This document shows, in pieces, positions 1 to 7,591 of a stretch of DNA of 21,199 bases. The translations under genes and the position numbers were made by a program. This DNA comes from an uncultured Peptococcaceae bacterium (lineage in GTDB: Bacteria > Bacillota > Peptococcia > Peptococcales > Peptococcaceae): NCBI GenBank assembly GCA_902492275.1, contig CABUKW010000041.1, positions 1-21,199 on the forward strand, written 5' to 3'. Under the pieces are notes generated by a model. It searched no databases. It saw only the letters and a program-made list of their open reading frames with translations, and had not been told where the DNA came from. Each line of letters starts with the position of its first letter. The first letter of the stretch is position 1.

Positions 1-265
1 TGGCGACCGTATGTATGAGTTTGTTGACAGATTGCTGAGCGTAGCGCTGCCACGTGTTCGTGATTTCAGAGGCGTTTCTCCAAAATCTTTTGATGGCAGA
101 GGAAACTACAGCCTGGGCTTAAAAGAACAGTTGATTTTCCCTGAAATCGAATACGATAAAATTGATAAACTCAGAGGTATGGAAATCGTTTTTGCAACAA
201 CAGCAAAAACTGATGAAGAAGGCAGAGCATTGCTGAAACTTCTGGGTATGCCATTTGCAAGTTAA
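1..265 (+). CDS. rplE: 50S ribosomal protein L5, 3' end only
   Basis: This is the C-terminal part of ribosomal protein L5, which binds 5S rRNA in the central protuberance of the large subunit. The gene enters from the left edge; the reading frame begins at base 2 (Gly-Asp-Arg-Met-Tyr-Glu) and stops with TAA at 263-265. The visible 87 or so residues contain the typical L5 C-terminal segments RVRDFRG, NYSLGLKEQ, FPEIEYDKI and the closing EEGRALLKLLGMPF. The methionine at 11-13 is internal and should not be taken as the start. It lies 19 nt upstream of rpsN, the standard spc-operon order. Confidence 0.97.
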   Translation, partial: GDRMYEFVDRLLSVALPRVRDFRGVSPKSFDGRGNYSLGLKEQLIFPEIEYDKIDKLRGMEIVFATTAKTDEEGRALLKLLGMPFAS

Positions 266-284
266 TTGATTAGGAGGTAATCCT

Positions 285-464
285 GTGGCAAAAACATCCA
301 TGAAGGTGCGGAAAGCGCCCAAATACAAAGTAAGAGAAGTAAATAGATGTAAAGTTTGCGGACGTCCACATGCATATATGCGTAAATTCGGTCTTTGCAG
401 AGTATGTTTCCGTGAATTAGCTTATAAAGGCCAACTACCTGGTGTAACAAAATCCAGTTGGTAA
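285..464 (+). CDS. rpsN: 30S ribosomal protein S14, zinc-ribbon type (type Z)
   Basis: A 59-residue S14 of the short zinc-binding type, a protein of the small-subunit head. The start is GTG at 285, placed 6 nt after the ribosome-binding site TAGGAGGTAA (271-280). The sequence carries two CxxC pairs (Cys22/Cys25 and Cys38/Cys41) for one zinc, the motif CGRPHAYMRKFGLCRVCFRE, and the usual ending GVTKSSW. It is slightly shorter than the common 61 residues because of a small N-terminal gap; nothing essential is missing. It lies between rplE and rpsH as in other Firmicutes. Because it needs zinc, a zinc-free paralogue may exist elsewhere in the genome (inference). Confidence 0.97.
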   Translation: MAKTSMKVRKAPKYKVREVNRCKVCGRPHAYMRKFGLCRVCFRELAYKGQLPGVTKSSW

Positions 465-494
465 AACCAAATGTATGGAAGGGGGTCGCTGTAA

Positions 495-893
495 ATGGTA
501 ATGACAGATCCAATTGCAGATTTTTTAACAAGAATTCGTAATGCAAATATGGTTATGCACGAAAAGGTAGAAATTCCTGCTTCCAAAACCAAAACTGCTT
601 TGGCCGAAATCTTGAAAAACGAAGGTTTCATCAAAGATTACGAACAGGTTGAAGATGGAAAACAGGGTATCATTCGTGTATACTTAAAATATGGTCCTAA
701 CCGTGAAAAAGTTATTTCCGGCTTGAAACGGATTAGTAAACCAGGTCTGAAAGTATATTGCAAAAAAGACGAGATTCCAAAAGTATTAGGTGGTTTGGGG
801 ATTGCAGTTATCTCTACCTCTAAAGGAATCATGACAGATAAAGAGGCTCGTAAGCTCGGCTTAGGCGGCGAAGTTATCTGCTACGTATGGTAA
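495..893 (+). CDS. rpsH: 30S ribosomal protein S8
   Basis: Ribosomal protein S8, an early-binding protein of the 30S platform that contacts 16S rRNA helix 21. The 132-residue product has the normal family length. It begins MVMTDPIADFLTRIRNANM, a near-universal S8 N-terminus, and ends with the conserved TSKGIMTDKEARKLGLGGEV segment followed by ICYVW. The ATG at 495 is preceded by GAAGGGGG around 478-486. A second in-frame ATG at 501 (MTDPIAD) is also possible, but the MVMTDP form is common in this group. It sits in the spc operon between rpsN and rplF. Confidence 0.97.
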   Translation: MVMTDPIADFLTRIRNANMVMHEKVEIPASKTKTALAEILKNEGFIKDYEQVEDGKQGIIRVYLKYGPNREKVISGLKRISKPGLKVYCKKDEIPKVLGGLGIAVISTSKGIMTDKEARKLGLGGEVICYVW

Positions 894-928
894 GATAAAT
901 AAAACTTGGTAGTTCAGGAGGTGCAAAA

Positions 929-1465
929 ATGTCCCGTATTGGTAAACTTCCTATTAGCATTGTTGACGGCGTAAAAGTAACAATCGCTGAAGGTAATCAT
1001 GTAACTGTAAAAGGGCCAAAAGGTCAGTTAGAAAAACAATTACATCCTGATATGATCCTGGAACAGGAAAACGGCCAGGTAAAAGTTATTTGCCCAGATG
1101 CAAGCAAAAACGCACTGTGGGGCTTAACCCGTACACTGTTAAACAACATGGTAATTGGCGTAACTCAGGGTTACTCTAAGAGCCTGGAACTGGTTGGTGT
1201 AGGTTACAGAGCGCAGATGCAGGGCAAAAAACTGGTTCTGCAGGTTGGCTATTCTCATCCTGTTGAATTTGACCCGGAAGATGGCATGGAAATCGAAGTT
1301 CCAGCTCCAACCCAGATCGTAGTAAAGGGTATTGATAAAGAAAAAGTTGGCAGCCTGGCAGCAAATATTCGTGCTGTACGTGAACCAGAACCTTACAAAG
1401 GCAAAGGGATTCGTTATGCAGGCGAAGTTGTAAAATTGAAAGCTGGTAAATCTGGCGGTAAATAA
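929..1465 (+). CDS. rplF: 50S ribosomal protein L6
   Basis: Ribosomal protein L6, a two-domain protein near the sarcin-ricin loop and factor-binding site of the 50S subunit. The product is 178 residues, the usual length. Visible hallmarks are the N-terminal MSRIGKLPI, the internal VKGPKGQLE, the second-domain QVGYSHPVEF, and the C-terminal signature REPEPYKGKGIRYAGE. The ATG at 929 has the ribosome-binding site CAGGAGGTG at 916-924. A 51-nt gap to rplR, longer than the other gaps nearby, contains two small potential hairpins. Confidence 0.97.
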   Translation: MSRIGKLPISIVDGVKVTIAEGNHVTVKGPKGQLEKQLHPDMILEQENGQVKVICPDASKNALWGLTRTLLNNMVIGVTQGYSKSLELVGVGYRAQMQGKKLVLQVGYSHPVEFDPEDGMEIEVPAPTQIVVKGIDKEKVGSLAANIRAVREPEPYKGKGIRYAGEVVKLKAGKSGGK

Positions 1466-1516
1466 TAGCCGTTCCTCTAGGCAGAGGGCCAGCTCCAATG
1501 AAAGGAGTGAAGTAAC
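1466..1516 (+). promoter_or_regulatory. Possible RNA hairpins over the rplR ribosome-binding site
   Basis: In the rplF-rplR gap, CCTCT (1474-1478) can pair with AGAGG (1483-1487) around a 4-nt loop. CTCC (1493-1496) can pair with GGAG (1504-1507), which is the ribosome-binding site of rplR. The second pairing would partly hide that site. The stems are short (4-5 bp), so this is only a possible translational control point; chance is not excluded. Confidence 0.25.
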
Positions 1517-1870
1517 GTGATTAAGCAAACCCCAAGAAAAAGTATCCGGAATAAAAAACACTGGAGAACAAGAAATAAAATCAAGGGTACTGCAGAAAGA
1601 CCACGTTTAGCAGTGTTCAGAAGCACACAGCATATTTACGCACAGATCATTGATGATACTGTAGGAAATACTCTGGTATCTGCTTCTACTTTAGAAGTAA
1701 AAGTTGACGGTACTAAGAGCGATGCTGCTAAGGCAGTCGGTGCAGCCGTAGCAAAAAAAGCACTTGAAAAAGGTATCGATAAAGTCGTTTTTGACCGAGG
1801 TGGTAACCTTTATCATGGCCGTATCAAAGCTCTGGCTGAAGGAGCTAGAGAGGCCGGTCTTGACTTCTAA
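1517..1870 (+). CDS. rplR: 50S ribosomal protein L18
   Basis: Ribosomal protein L18, which binds 5S rRNA with L5 and L25-type proteins. The 117-residue product matches the usual bacterial length. Motifs include RKSIRNKKHWRTRNKIKGT in the basic N-terminus, ERPRLAVFRSTQHIYAQIID, and the C-terminal VVFDRGGNLYHGRIKALAEG with the ending AREAGLDF. The start is GTG at 1517, with AAAGGAGTGA at 1501-1510 as the ribosome-binding site. It lies between rplF and rpsE in the spc operon. Confidence 0.97.
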   Translation: MIKQTPRKSIRNKKHWRTRNKIKGTAERPRLAVFRSTQHIYAQIIDDTVGNTLVSASTLEVKVDGTKSDAAKAVGAAVAKKALEKGIDKVVFDRGGNLYHGRIKALAEGAREAGLDF

Positions 1871-1894
1871 TCAATGACGAAGGAGGGAAAGGTA

Positions 1895-2395
1895 TTGGCA
1901 AGACTAGATGCTAACAACTATGAATTAAAAGAAAAAGTTGTACAGATCAACCGTGTAGCGAAAACTGTAAAAGGTGGTCGCCGTATGAGCTTCAGCGCTC
2001 TGGTTGTTGTTGGTAATGAAAACGGCATTGTTGGCGTTGGTATGGGGAAAGCAAACGAAGTACCAGAAGCAATCCGTAAAGGCATTGAAGATGCAAAGAA
2101 AAATCTGATTGAAGTACCTGTAGTAAACGGTACAATCCCACATGAAATCGTTGGTCGGTTCGGTGCAGGCCGTGTAATGCTGAGACCGGCTGCTGAAGGT
2201 ACTGGGGTTATCGCCGGCGGCGCAGTACGTGCGGTTGTAGAATTAGCAGGTATTAAAAATATCTTAGCAAAATCTCTGGGTTCTGACACCAGTCTGAACA
2301 TCGTAAAAGCCACTATGCAGGGCTTAGCCTCCATGAAGAGAGTCGAAGATGTTGCAAGACTGCGCGGCAAGTCCGTTGAAGAAATCTTAGGTTAA
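1895..2395 (+). CDS. rpsE: 30S ribosomal protein S5
   Basis: Ribosomal protein S5, part of the 30S decoding-fidelity region and mRNA entry tunnel. I choose the TTG at 1895 as start, giving 166 residues beginning MARLDANNYELKEKVVQINR. The strong site AAGGAGGGA (1880-1888) lies 6 nt before it. An in-frame ATG at 1874 lies upstream of that site and has no site of its own, so a start there would add seven unconserved residues. Conserved segments include VKGGRRMSFSALVVVGN, the RFGAGRVMLRPAAEGTGVIAGG region and the terminal RLRGKSVEEILG. The gene follows rplR and precedes rpmD in the spc operon. Confidence 0.96.
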   Translation: MARLDANNYELKEKVVQINRVAKTVKGGRRMSFSALVVVGNENGIVGVGMGKANEVPEAIRKGIEDAKKNLIEVPVVNGTIPHEIVGRFGAGRVMLRPAAEGTGVIAGGAVRAVVELAGIKNILAKSLGSDTSLNIVKATMQGLASMKRVEDVARLRGKSVEEILG

Positions 2396-2408
2396 GGGGG
2401 ATTCTGAG

Positions 2409-2594
2409 ATGGCACAGCTTAAAATTACTTTAGTAAAAAGTGTAATCGGTTCATCTGAAAGACAAAGAAATGTTGTAAAAGCCCTCGGCCTCAAGAAAAC
2501 ACACAGCTCTGTTGTTCAGGATGACACGGCTGTTATCAGAGGTATGATTGCAAAAGTCAATCACTTAGTAAGTGTTGAAGAAGTAGAAGCTTAA
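2409..2594 (+). CDS. rpmD: 50S ribosomal protein L30
   Basis: Ribosomal protein L30, a small peripheral protein of the 50S subunit. The product is 61 residues, the usual length, and reads MAQLKITLVKSVIGSSERQR followed by the conserved ALGLKKTHSSV and a C-terminal MIAKVNHLVSVEEVE. The ATG at 2409 has a GGGGGAT ribosome-binding site overlapping the 3' end of rpsE's trailer (2396-2402). It is placed between rpsE and rplO as in the standard spc operon. Confidence 0.96.
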   Translation: MAQLKITLVKSVIGSSERQRNVVKALGLKKTHSSVVQDDTAVIRGMIAKVNHLVSVEEVEA

Positions 2595-2612
2595 TATAGG
2601 AGGTGTTTTTAA

Positions 2613-3059
2613 GTGAAACTCCATGAGCTAAAACCTGCTGAAGGGTCTAAACAGGCTCCTAAACGCAAAGGTAGAGGTATTGGTTCCGGTTTGGGTAAAA
2701 CAGCCGGTAAAGGTCATAAAGGTCAAAAAGCTCGTTCTGGCGGCGGCAAAGGTCCAGCTTTTGAAGGTGGTCAGACACCATTACAGCGTCGTATGCCAAA
2801 GAGAGGATTTACTAATGCAATTTTCAAAGTAGAATATACAGAAGTAAATCTGGATCGTCTGGAACGGTTTGAAGCAAATACGGAAATTACACCAGAACTG
2901 TTATTTGATAACGGTATTGTAAAACAGGTTAAAAACGGCGGTGTGAAAATTTTGGGCAATGGCGAAGTTACCAAGGCGTTCACTGTAAAAGCAAACGCTT
3001 TCAGTAAATCCGCTCAGGAAAAAATTGAAGCAGCCGGCGGCCGAGTTGAGGTGATTTAA
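2613..3059 (+). CDS. rplO: 50S ribosomal protein L15
   Basis: Ribosomal protein L15, an assembly protein of the 50S subunit with a long basic extension. The 148-residue product starts at GTG 2613 after TAGGAGGTG (2597-2605). The N-terminal third is rich in Gly, Lys and Arg (GRGIGSGLGKTAGKGHKGQK), which is diagnostic; RMPKRGFTN follows, and the C-terminus ends with KIEAAGGRVEVI. The stop codon (3057-3059) is separated from the secY start by a single base, and the secY ribosome-binding site lies inside the last rplO codons, so the two are probably translationally coupled. Confidence 0.97.
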   Translation: MKLHELKPAEGSKQAPKRKGRGIGSGLGKTAGKGHKGQKARSGGGKGPAFEGGQTPLQRRMPKRGFTNAIFKVEYTEVNLDRLERFEANTEITPELLFDNGIVKQVKNGGVKILGNGEVTKAFTVKANAFSKSAQEKIEAAGGRVEVI

Positions 3060-3060
3060 T

Positions 3061-4311
3061 TTGTTATCAACTCTCAAAAGTGCAGTAAAAGCTGAGGATA
3101 CTCGTAAAAAGATTCTTTTTACACTGATGATGTTTCTGGTGTTCCGTATCGGGGCGCATATTCCTGTACCCAATATTGATACAAGTGTAATTGAACAGTT
3201 GACAAATCAAGCAAAATTGTTAGGCTTCTTTGATATGGTATCTGGTGGTGCATTCAAGAACTTCTCAATATTTGCTATGAGTATTACACCATACATCAAC
3301 GCATCCATTATCATGCAGTTGTTGACAGTAATTGTTCCTAGACTGGAACAGTTAGCAAAAGAAGACCGTAGAAAAATTGTTGAATATACTAGATATTTAA
3401 CTGTTGTATTAGCTTTTGTTCAGGCTATTGGCGTTTCCTTAGGATTTAGAGCAGCGTTAGTGAATGATTCCTTTGGCAGTATCGCTTTAATTGCTTTAAC
3501 ATTGACAGCTGGTACAGCCTGCCTGATGTGGATTGGTGAGTTGATTACAGAAAAAGGAATCGGCAATGGGATTTCTTTAATCATCTTTGCGGGGATTGTT
3601 TCCCGGATTCCTTCTGGTTGCTACTATCTGTACAACTATATTGCACAGAATGGCGCAATCGGGTTCTTAGTAGTATTACTGTTTGCAGTGATTGCTTTGG
3701 TTGCTATTGTTGCAGTTGTGGCAATTCAGGAAGGTCAGAGAAGAATTCCTGTACAGTATGCAAAACGGGTGGTTGGCCGCAAAGTGTATGGCGGACAGTC
3801 CACACACATTCCAATTAAAGTAAACTCCGCAGGGGTTATTCCGGTAATCTTTGCAATGTCTATTCTGATGTTCCCTGGCACAGTTGCTTCTTTCTTCCCA
3901 AATAGCAGTGTTGCCCAGACCATCACACAAATTTTTGATGCTTCCGGCATCTTCTACAACATTTTATATGCATTGTTGATCGTTTTCTTCACCTACTTCT
4001 ATTCTGCGATTACATTCAATCCGGTGGATGTAGCGGAAAATATCAAGAAAAACGGCGGTTTTATTCCTGGCTTACGTCCAGGCAGACCGACATCCGATTA
4101 CATTGCCAAAGTCATGGGCCGGATTACCTTATTCGGCGCAATCTTCTTAGCAGCTATCGCTGTTCTGCCAGCCATTATCATGGGCCTGACAGATTTGGAA
4201 CTGTACTTCGGCGGTACAGCACTGCTGATTGTAGTCGGCGTTGCATTAGATACTATGAAACAACTGGAAGCTTCTCTGCTGATGCGCAGCTATGAAGGCT
4301 TTATGAAATAA
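3061..4311 (+). CDS. secY: Preprotein translocase subunit SecY
   Basis: SecY is the channel of the Sec translocon in the cytoplasmic membrane. The 416-residue product starts at TTG 3061; GAGGTG (3048-3053), inside rplO, is the ribosome-binding site. About ten hydrophobic membrane segments can be seen. Family landmarks are FRIGAHIPVPNID (residues 28-40), the SITPYINASIIMQLL stretch (74-88), the cytosolic loop GQRRIPVQYAKRVVGRKVYG (225-244), and the later KNGGFIPGLRPG loop. Its place between rplO and adk is the conserved Firmicutes arrangement. A weak TTG start combined with coupling to rplO may limit output of this membrane protein (inference). Confidence 0.97.
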   Translation: MLSTLKSAVKAEDTRKKILFTLMMFLVFRIGAHIPVPNIDTSVIEQLTNQAKLLGFFDMVSGGAFKNFSIFAMSITPYINASIIMQLLTVIVPRLEQLAKEDRRKIVEYTRYLTVVLAFVQAIGVSLGFRAALVNDSFGSIALIALTLTAGTACLMWIGELITEKGIGNGISLIIFAGIVSRIPSGCYYLYNYIAQNGAIGFLVVLLFAVIALVAIVAVVAIQEGQRRIPVQYAKRVVGRKVYGGQSTHIPIKVNSAGVIPVIFAMSILMFPGTVASFFPNSSVAQTITQIFDASGIFYNILYALLIVFFTYFYSAITFNPVDVAENIKKNGGFIPGLRPGRPTSDYIAKVMGRITLFGAIFLAAIAVLPAIIMGLTDLELYFGGTALLIVVGVALDTMKQLEASLLMRSYEGFMK

Positions 4312-4332
4312 TCTGATTTGGAGGGGATTACA

Positions 4333-4980
4333 GTGAAAATTATACTGATGGGGCCTCCCGGCGCCGGAAAAGGAACACAGGCGGAAAAACTGGTTGAAGT
4401 GTATCAGATTCCTCATATTTCCACCGGCGATATGTTTCGTAAAGCGCAGAAAGACGGCACAGAGTTGGGCTTAAAGGCGAAAAGCTATATGGAACAAGGT
4501 CAACTGGTACCGGATGAAGTAACGGTTGGCATCGTAAAAGAACGTCTGGCAGAAGATGACTGCAAAGACGGTTTTCTGCTGGATGGATTTCCAAGAACCG
4601 TACAGCAGGCAGACGCGCTGGATGGAATTTTAAAGGAACTGGGAATGACGCTGGATCGGGTTGTAAACATTGAAGTTGATAAAGCATTTCTGGTTGATCG
4701 GTTAACCGGTCGCAGAGTGTGCAGAGCTTGCGGCGCTACATTCCATGTTACCAATAAAGTTCCAAAGGTGGAAGGCGTGTGCGATAAATGTGGTGGTGAA
4801 TTATACCAGCGCAATGATGATAAGATTGAAACAGTTAGTAACCGGTTGGATGTGTATGTAGCGCAGACTGCGCCATTAATCGACTACTATCAATCCAAGG
4901 GTATTATGAGTTCTATAGACGGTAGTCAGTCTATGGAAAAAGTATTAGCTGATATTCGTTCTGCTTTAGGGAGTAACTAA
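4333..4980 (+). CDS. adk: Adenylate kinase, zinc-LID type
   Basis: Adenylate kinase interconverts ATP plus AMP with two ADP. I choose GTG 4333 as the start (215 residues, the usual length), because GGAGGGG (4320-4326) lies 6 nt upstream; an in-frame TTG at 4318 precedes that site. The P-loop GPPGAGKG is at residues 7-14, the AMP-binding region includes STGDMFR (30-36) and DGFPRT (84-89). The LID carries Cys130/Cys133 and Cys150/Cys153, a structural zinc site typical of Gram-positive enzymes. It stands between secY and map, with only 2 nt to the map start, so adk and map are likely co-translated. Confidence 0.96.
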   Translation: MKIILMGPPGAGKGTQAEKLVEVYQIPHISTGDMFRKAQKDGTELGLKAKSYMEQGQLVPDEVTVGIVKERLAEDDCKDGFLLDGFPRTVQQADALDGILKELGMTLDRVVNIEVDKAFLVDRLTGRRVCRACGATFHVTNKVPKVEGVCDKCGGELYQRNDDKIETVSNRLDVYVAQTAPLIDYYQSKGIMSSIDGSQSMEKVLADIRSALGSN

Positions 4981-4982
4981 GC

Positions 4983-5729
4983 ATGATTCATGCAAAATCT
5001 CCTCGGGAAATTCAATATATGCGGGATGCGGGCCGCATTGTCGCCCGAACCCACGAGGAACTTGCTAAGGCTACGAAACCGGGCATTCGTACCAAAGAAC
5101 TGGACCAGATTGCGGAAGACTATATCATATCCCAAGGGGCGGTGCCTTCTTTCAAAGGATATCGTGGTTTTCCGGCTACAATCTGTACTTCCGTTAATCA
5201 TGTTGTAGTACATGGGATTCCAAGTTTAGAGATAGTAGAAAATGGTGATATTATCAGTATTGATATCGGAGCAATTCTCAATGGATATCATGGTGATGCA
5301 GCCAGAACTTTACCGATTGGTGAAATTTCTGAGACCGCAGAGAAATTATTGCAGGTTACAGAAGAAAGTCTGTACAAAGGGATTGAGCAGGCCGTTATTG
5401 GAAACAGGCTCTCCGATATATCCAGCGCTGTGCAGACTCATGTGGAAAACAATGGTTTTTCTGTGGTACGTAGTTACTGCGGTCATGGGACTGGCCGCGC
5501 CATGCATGAAGAGCCGCAGATTCCGAACTATGGAAGCCCAGGACATGGTCCAAGACTAAAAGCTGGTTATTGTCTGGCAATTGAGCCAATGGTCAATGTC
5601 GGTACTCATAATGTCTCTGTTTTAAAAGACAGATGGACAGTTATTACAAATGATAAACAATTATCCGCCCATTTTGAACATACTGTGGCAGTAACGGAGG
5701 ATGGGCCATTGATTTTAACGGAGCTATAA
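4983..5729 (+). CDS. map: Type I methionine aminopeptidase
   Basis: This enzyme removes the initiator methionine from nascent proteins. The 248-residue product is normal for a type I enzyme lacking N-terminal extensions. The metal ligands are all visible: Asp94 (ISIDIGA), Asp105 (YHGDAART), His168 (CGHGTGR), Glu201 (AIEPM) and Glu232 (FEHTV); the substrate-side His77 is in VVVHGIPS. The ATG at 4983 follows the adk stop by 2 nt with GGGAG in the adk end as ribosome-binding site. The neighbouring infA follows directly; the KOW-domain gene found between them in some relatives is absent. Confidence 0.97.
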   Translation: MIHAKSPREIQYMRDAGRIVARTHEELAKATKPGIRTKELDQIAEDYIISQGAVPSFKGYRGFPATICTSVNHVVVHGIPSLEIVENGDIISIDIGAILNGYHGDAARTLPIGEISETAEKLLQVTEESLYKGIEQAVIGNRLSDISSAVQTHVENNGFSVVRSYCGHGTGRAMHEEPQIPNYGSPGHGPRLKAGYCLAIEPMVNVGTHNVSVLKDRWTVITNDKQLSAHFEHTVAVTEDGPLILTEL

Positions 5730-5762
5730 AAGGTGAAGGTGTCGTGAAGGAGGCTATCTCAT

Positions 5763-5978
5763 ATGTCTAAGGATGTCATTGAAGTAGAAGGAACGGTTGT
5801 AGAACCTCTACCAAATGCGATGTTTCAGGTTGAGCTGGAAAATGGTCATAAAGTTTTGGCCCATGTTTCCGGTAAGATCAGAATGAATTTTATTAAAATT
5901 TTACCGGGGGACAGAGTTACAGTTGAGCTCTCTCCATATGATCTGAGCCGCGGCCGGATTACGTACCGGTTTAAGTAA
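5763..5978 (+). CDS. infA: Translation initiation factor IF-1
   Basis: IF-1 occupies the A site of the 30S subunit during initiation. The 71-residue product is an S1-like OB-fold with the hallmark sequence VIEVEGTVVEPLPNAMFQVE, the middle HVSGKIRMNFIKILPGDRV and the C-terminal LSPYDLSRGRITYRFK. The ATG at 5763 is preceded by AAGGAGG at 5747-5753. It lies between map and rpmJ, the conserved order in Firmicutes. Confidence 0.97.
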   Translation: MSKDVIEVEGTVVEPLPNAMFQVELENGHKVLAHVSGKIRMNFIKILPGDRVTVELSPYDLSRGRITYRFK

Positions 5979-6016
5979 GAAAGATACTTCCTATTTCCGA
6001 TAAGGAGGGTATAAAA

Positions 6017-6130
6017 ATGAAAGTAAGAGCTTCTGTAAAGCCAATTTGTGAAAAATGCAAAATCATTCGCCGTAAAGGTGCTGTAATGGTAATTTGCGAA
6101 AATCCAAAACACAAACAGAAACAAGGTTAA
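6017..6130 (+). CDS. rpmJ: 50S ribosomal protein L36, zinc-binding
   Basis: Ribosomal protein L36, a tiny zinc-ribbon protein of the 50S subunit, 37 residues long. It reads MKVRASVKPICEKCKIIRRK and continues through a GAVMVICENPKHKQ motif. The zinc ligands are Cys11, Cys14, Cys27 and His32. The ATG at 6017 follows AAGGAGGGT (6002-6010). It is located between infA and rpsM, as expected. Confidence 0.97.
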   Translation: MKVRASVKPICEKCKIIRRKGAVMVICENPKHKQKQG

Positions 6131-6165
6131 TTTATAAATAGAGCTTCTCATGGGAGGTGCATCAA

Positions 6166-6534
6166 ATGGCACGAATCGTTGGTATTGACTTACCGAGAGA
6201 AAAGAGAGTCGTAATTGGCTTGACATATATCTATGGTATTGGCAAAGCTACTTCTGAAAAAATTGTTGCAGAAGCAGGTATCAATCCTGACACAAGAGTA
6301 CGTGATCTGACAGAAGAAGAAGTACAGAAATTAAGAGATATCATCGGCAAAATGAAGGTGGAAGGCGACCTGCGCCGTGAAATTTCTCTGAATATCAAAC
6401 GTCTGTCTGAAATCGGTTGCTATCGTGGTGTAAGACACCGCAGAGGTCTGCCGGTTAGAGGTCAAAGAACCAAAACAAATGCAAGAACACGTAAAGGTAA
6501 AATTAAAACTGTAGGCGCAAAACGTAAGAAGTAA
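6166..6534 (+). CDS. rpsM: 30S ribosomal protein S13
   Basis: Ribosomal protein S13 sits in the 30S head and bridges to the 50S subunit. I choose ATG 6166 (122 residues, MARIVGIDLPREKRVVIGLT) because GGGAGGTG (6152-6159) is its ribosome-binding site; the in-frame GTG at 6157 lies within that site. Conserved features are the helix-hairpin-helix YIYGIGKATSEKI, the LRREISLNIKRL segment, and the C-terminal CYRGVRHRRGLPVRGQRTKT with a basic tail ending VGAKRKK. It is followed by rpsK after 15 nt. Confidence 0.97.
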   Translation: MARIVGIDLPREKRVVIGLTYIYGIGKATSEKIVAEAGINPDTRVRDLTEEEVQKLRDIIGKMKVEGDLRREISLNIKRLSEIGCYRGVRHRRGLPVRGQRTKTNARTRKGKIKTVGAKRKK

Positions 6535-6549
6535 GGGGTGATATGTTAA

Positions 6550-6948
6550 ATGGCTAGACCAAAGACTGCTAATACTCGTGTAAAACGCAGAGAACGTAAA
6601 AATGTTGATAAGGGTATCGCCCATATCAAATCTACATTTAACAATACAATCGTTACTATCACTGATATGAATGGTAACGCCTTATCTTGGGCCAGTGCTG
6701 GCGGTATGGGCTTCAAAGGCTCCAGAAAAAGCACTCCATACGCTGCTCAGACTGCTGCAGACACTGCTGCAAAGGCTGCAATGGAACATGGCTTAAGAGA
6801 AGTTGAATGTTATGTAAAAGGCCCAGGTGCCGGTAGAGAAGCTGCAATCCGTTCTTTACAGGCTGCTGGTTTGGAAGTAAGTATGATTAAGGACGTAACT
6901 CCAATTCCTCATAATGGTTGTCGTCCACCAAAACGTAGAAGAGTCTAG
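6550..6948 (+). CDS. rpsK: 30S ribosomal protein S11
   Basis: Ribosomal protein S11 lies on the 30S platform near the E site and the mRNA Shine-Dalgarno helix. The product is 132 residues. Landmarks are GIAHIKSTFNNTIVTITD, SWASAGGMGFKGSRKSTPYA, KGPGAGREAAIRSLQAAGLE and the diagnostic C-terminus TPIPHNGCRPPKRRRV. The ATG at 6550 is preceded by GTAAGGGGTG around 6531-6540. It is in the alpha operon between rpsM and rpsD. Confidence 0.97.
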   Translation: MARPKTANTRVKRRERKNVDKGIAHIKSTFNNTIVTITDMNGNALSWASAGGMGFKGSRKSTPYAAQTAADTAAKAAMEHGLREVECYVKGPGAGREAAIRSLQAAGLEVSMIKDVTPIPHNGCRPPKRRRV

Positions 6949-6964
6949 GAGGTGCAATTGAGGA

Positions 6965-7591
6965 ATGGCTAGATATACAGGTCCTGTTTGCCGTTTGTGC
7001 CGTAGAGAAGGCGTGAAACTGTTTTTGAAAGGTGATCGTTGCTACTCTGACAAATGTGCAATCAATAAAAGAAGTTATGCTCCTGGTCAGCATGGCCAGC
7101 GCAGAAGCAAACAGAGTGAATATGGTTTGCAGTTAAGAGAAAAACAGAAAGCTCGTCGTATTTATGGTGTACTGGAAGGTCAGTTTGAAACCTATTTCGA
7201 CAAAGCTGAACGTAAAAAAGGTGTTACTGGTGAAAACCTGCTGGTATTGCTGGAAACCCGTTTCGATAATATCGTTTATCGTGCAGGCTTTGCATCTTCC
7301 AGAAATCAGGCTAGACAGTTCGTTCGCCACAACCACTTCACACTGAATGGTAAAAAAGCCAATATTCCATCCATGGAATTAAAAGTTGGCGATGTGATTC
7401 AGTTAAAAGATAAGAGTAAAAATTCTGCCTTGATTAAAGAATTAGCTGACAATCTGGGCACCAAAAATCCTCCTGCATGGTTGGAACTGGATGTAGACAA
7501 TCTGTCTGCTAAAGTTGTAAGAATGCCAAGCAAAGAAGATATTGATATACCAGTTGAAGAACAGATGATTGTTGAGTTGTACTCCAAATAA
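6965..7591 (+). CDS. rpsD: 30S ribosomal protein S4, four-cysteine form
   Basis: Ribosomal protein S4 is a primary 16S rRNA-binding protein that nucleates assembly of the 30S body. The product is 208 residues. The N-terminus has Cys9, Cys12, Cys26 and Cys31, a zinc-binding pattern absent from the Bacillus subtilis protein. SEYGLQLREKQKARRIYGV and the S4 RNA-binding domain (LETRFDNIVYRAGFASSRNQ, then ARQFVRHNHFTLNGK) follow. The ATG at 6965 is preceded by AGGAGGTG (6947-6954). Its position inside the alpha operon, before rpoA, is the Clostridia/Negativicutes layout; in Bacilli rpsD is elsewhere. Confidence 0.97.
   Translation: MARYTGPVCRLCRREGVKLFLKGDRCYSDKCAINKRSYAPGQHGQRRSKQSEYGLQLREKQKARRIYGVLEGQFETYFDKAERKKGVTGENLLVLLETRFDNIVYRAGFASSRNQARQFVRHNHFTLNGKKANIPSMELKVGDVIQLKDKSKNSALIKELADNLGTKNPPAWLELDVDNLSAKVVRMPSKEDIDIPVEEQMIVELYSK

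Noticed and set aside
1918..2370. 150-codon - strand frame opposite rpsE
   Set aside because: An antisense shadow of a conserved gene; low-complexity Ser/Thr/Ala/Pro composition is typical of such shadows.
4340..4814. Two overlapping - strand frames opposite adk (115 and 104 codons)
   Set aside because: Shadows of adk codons; no independent start signal or homology.
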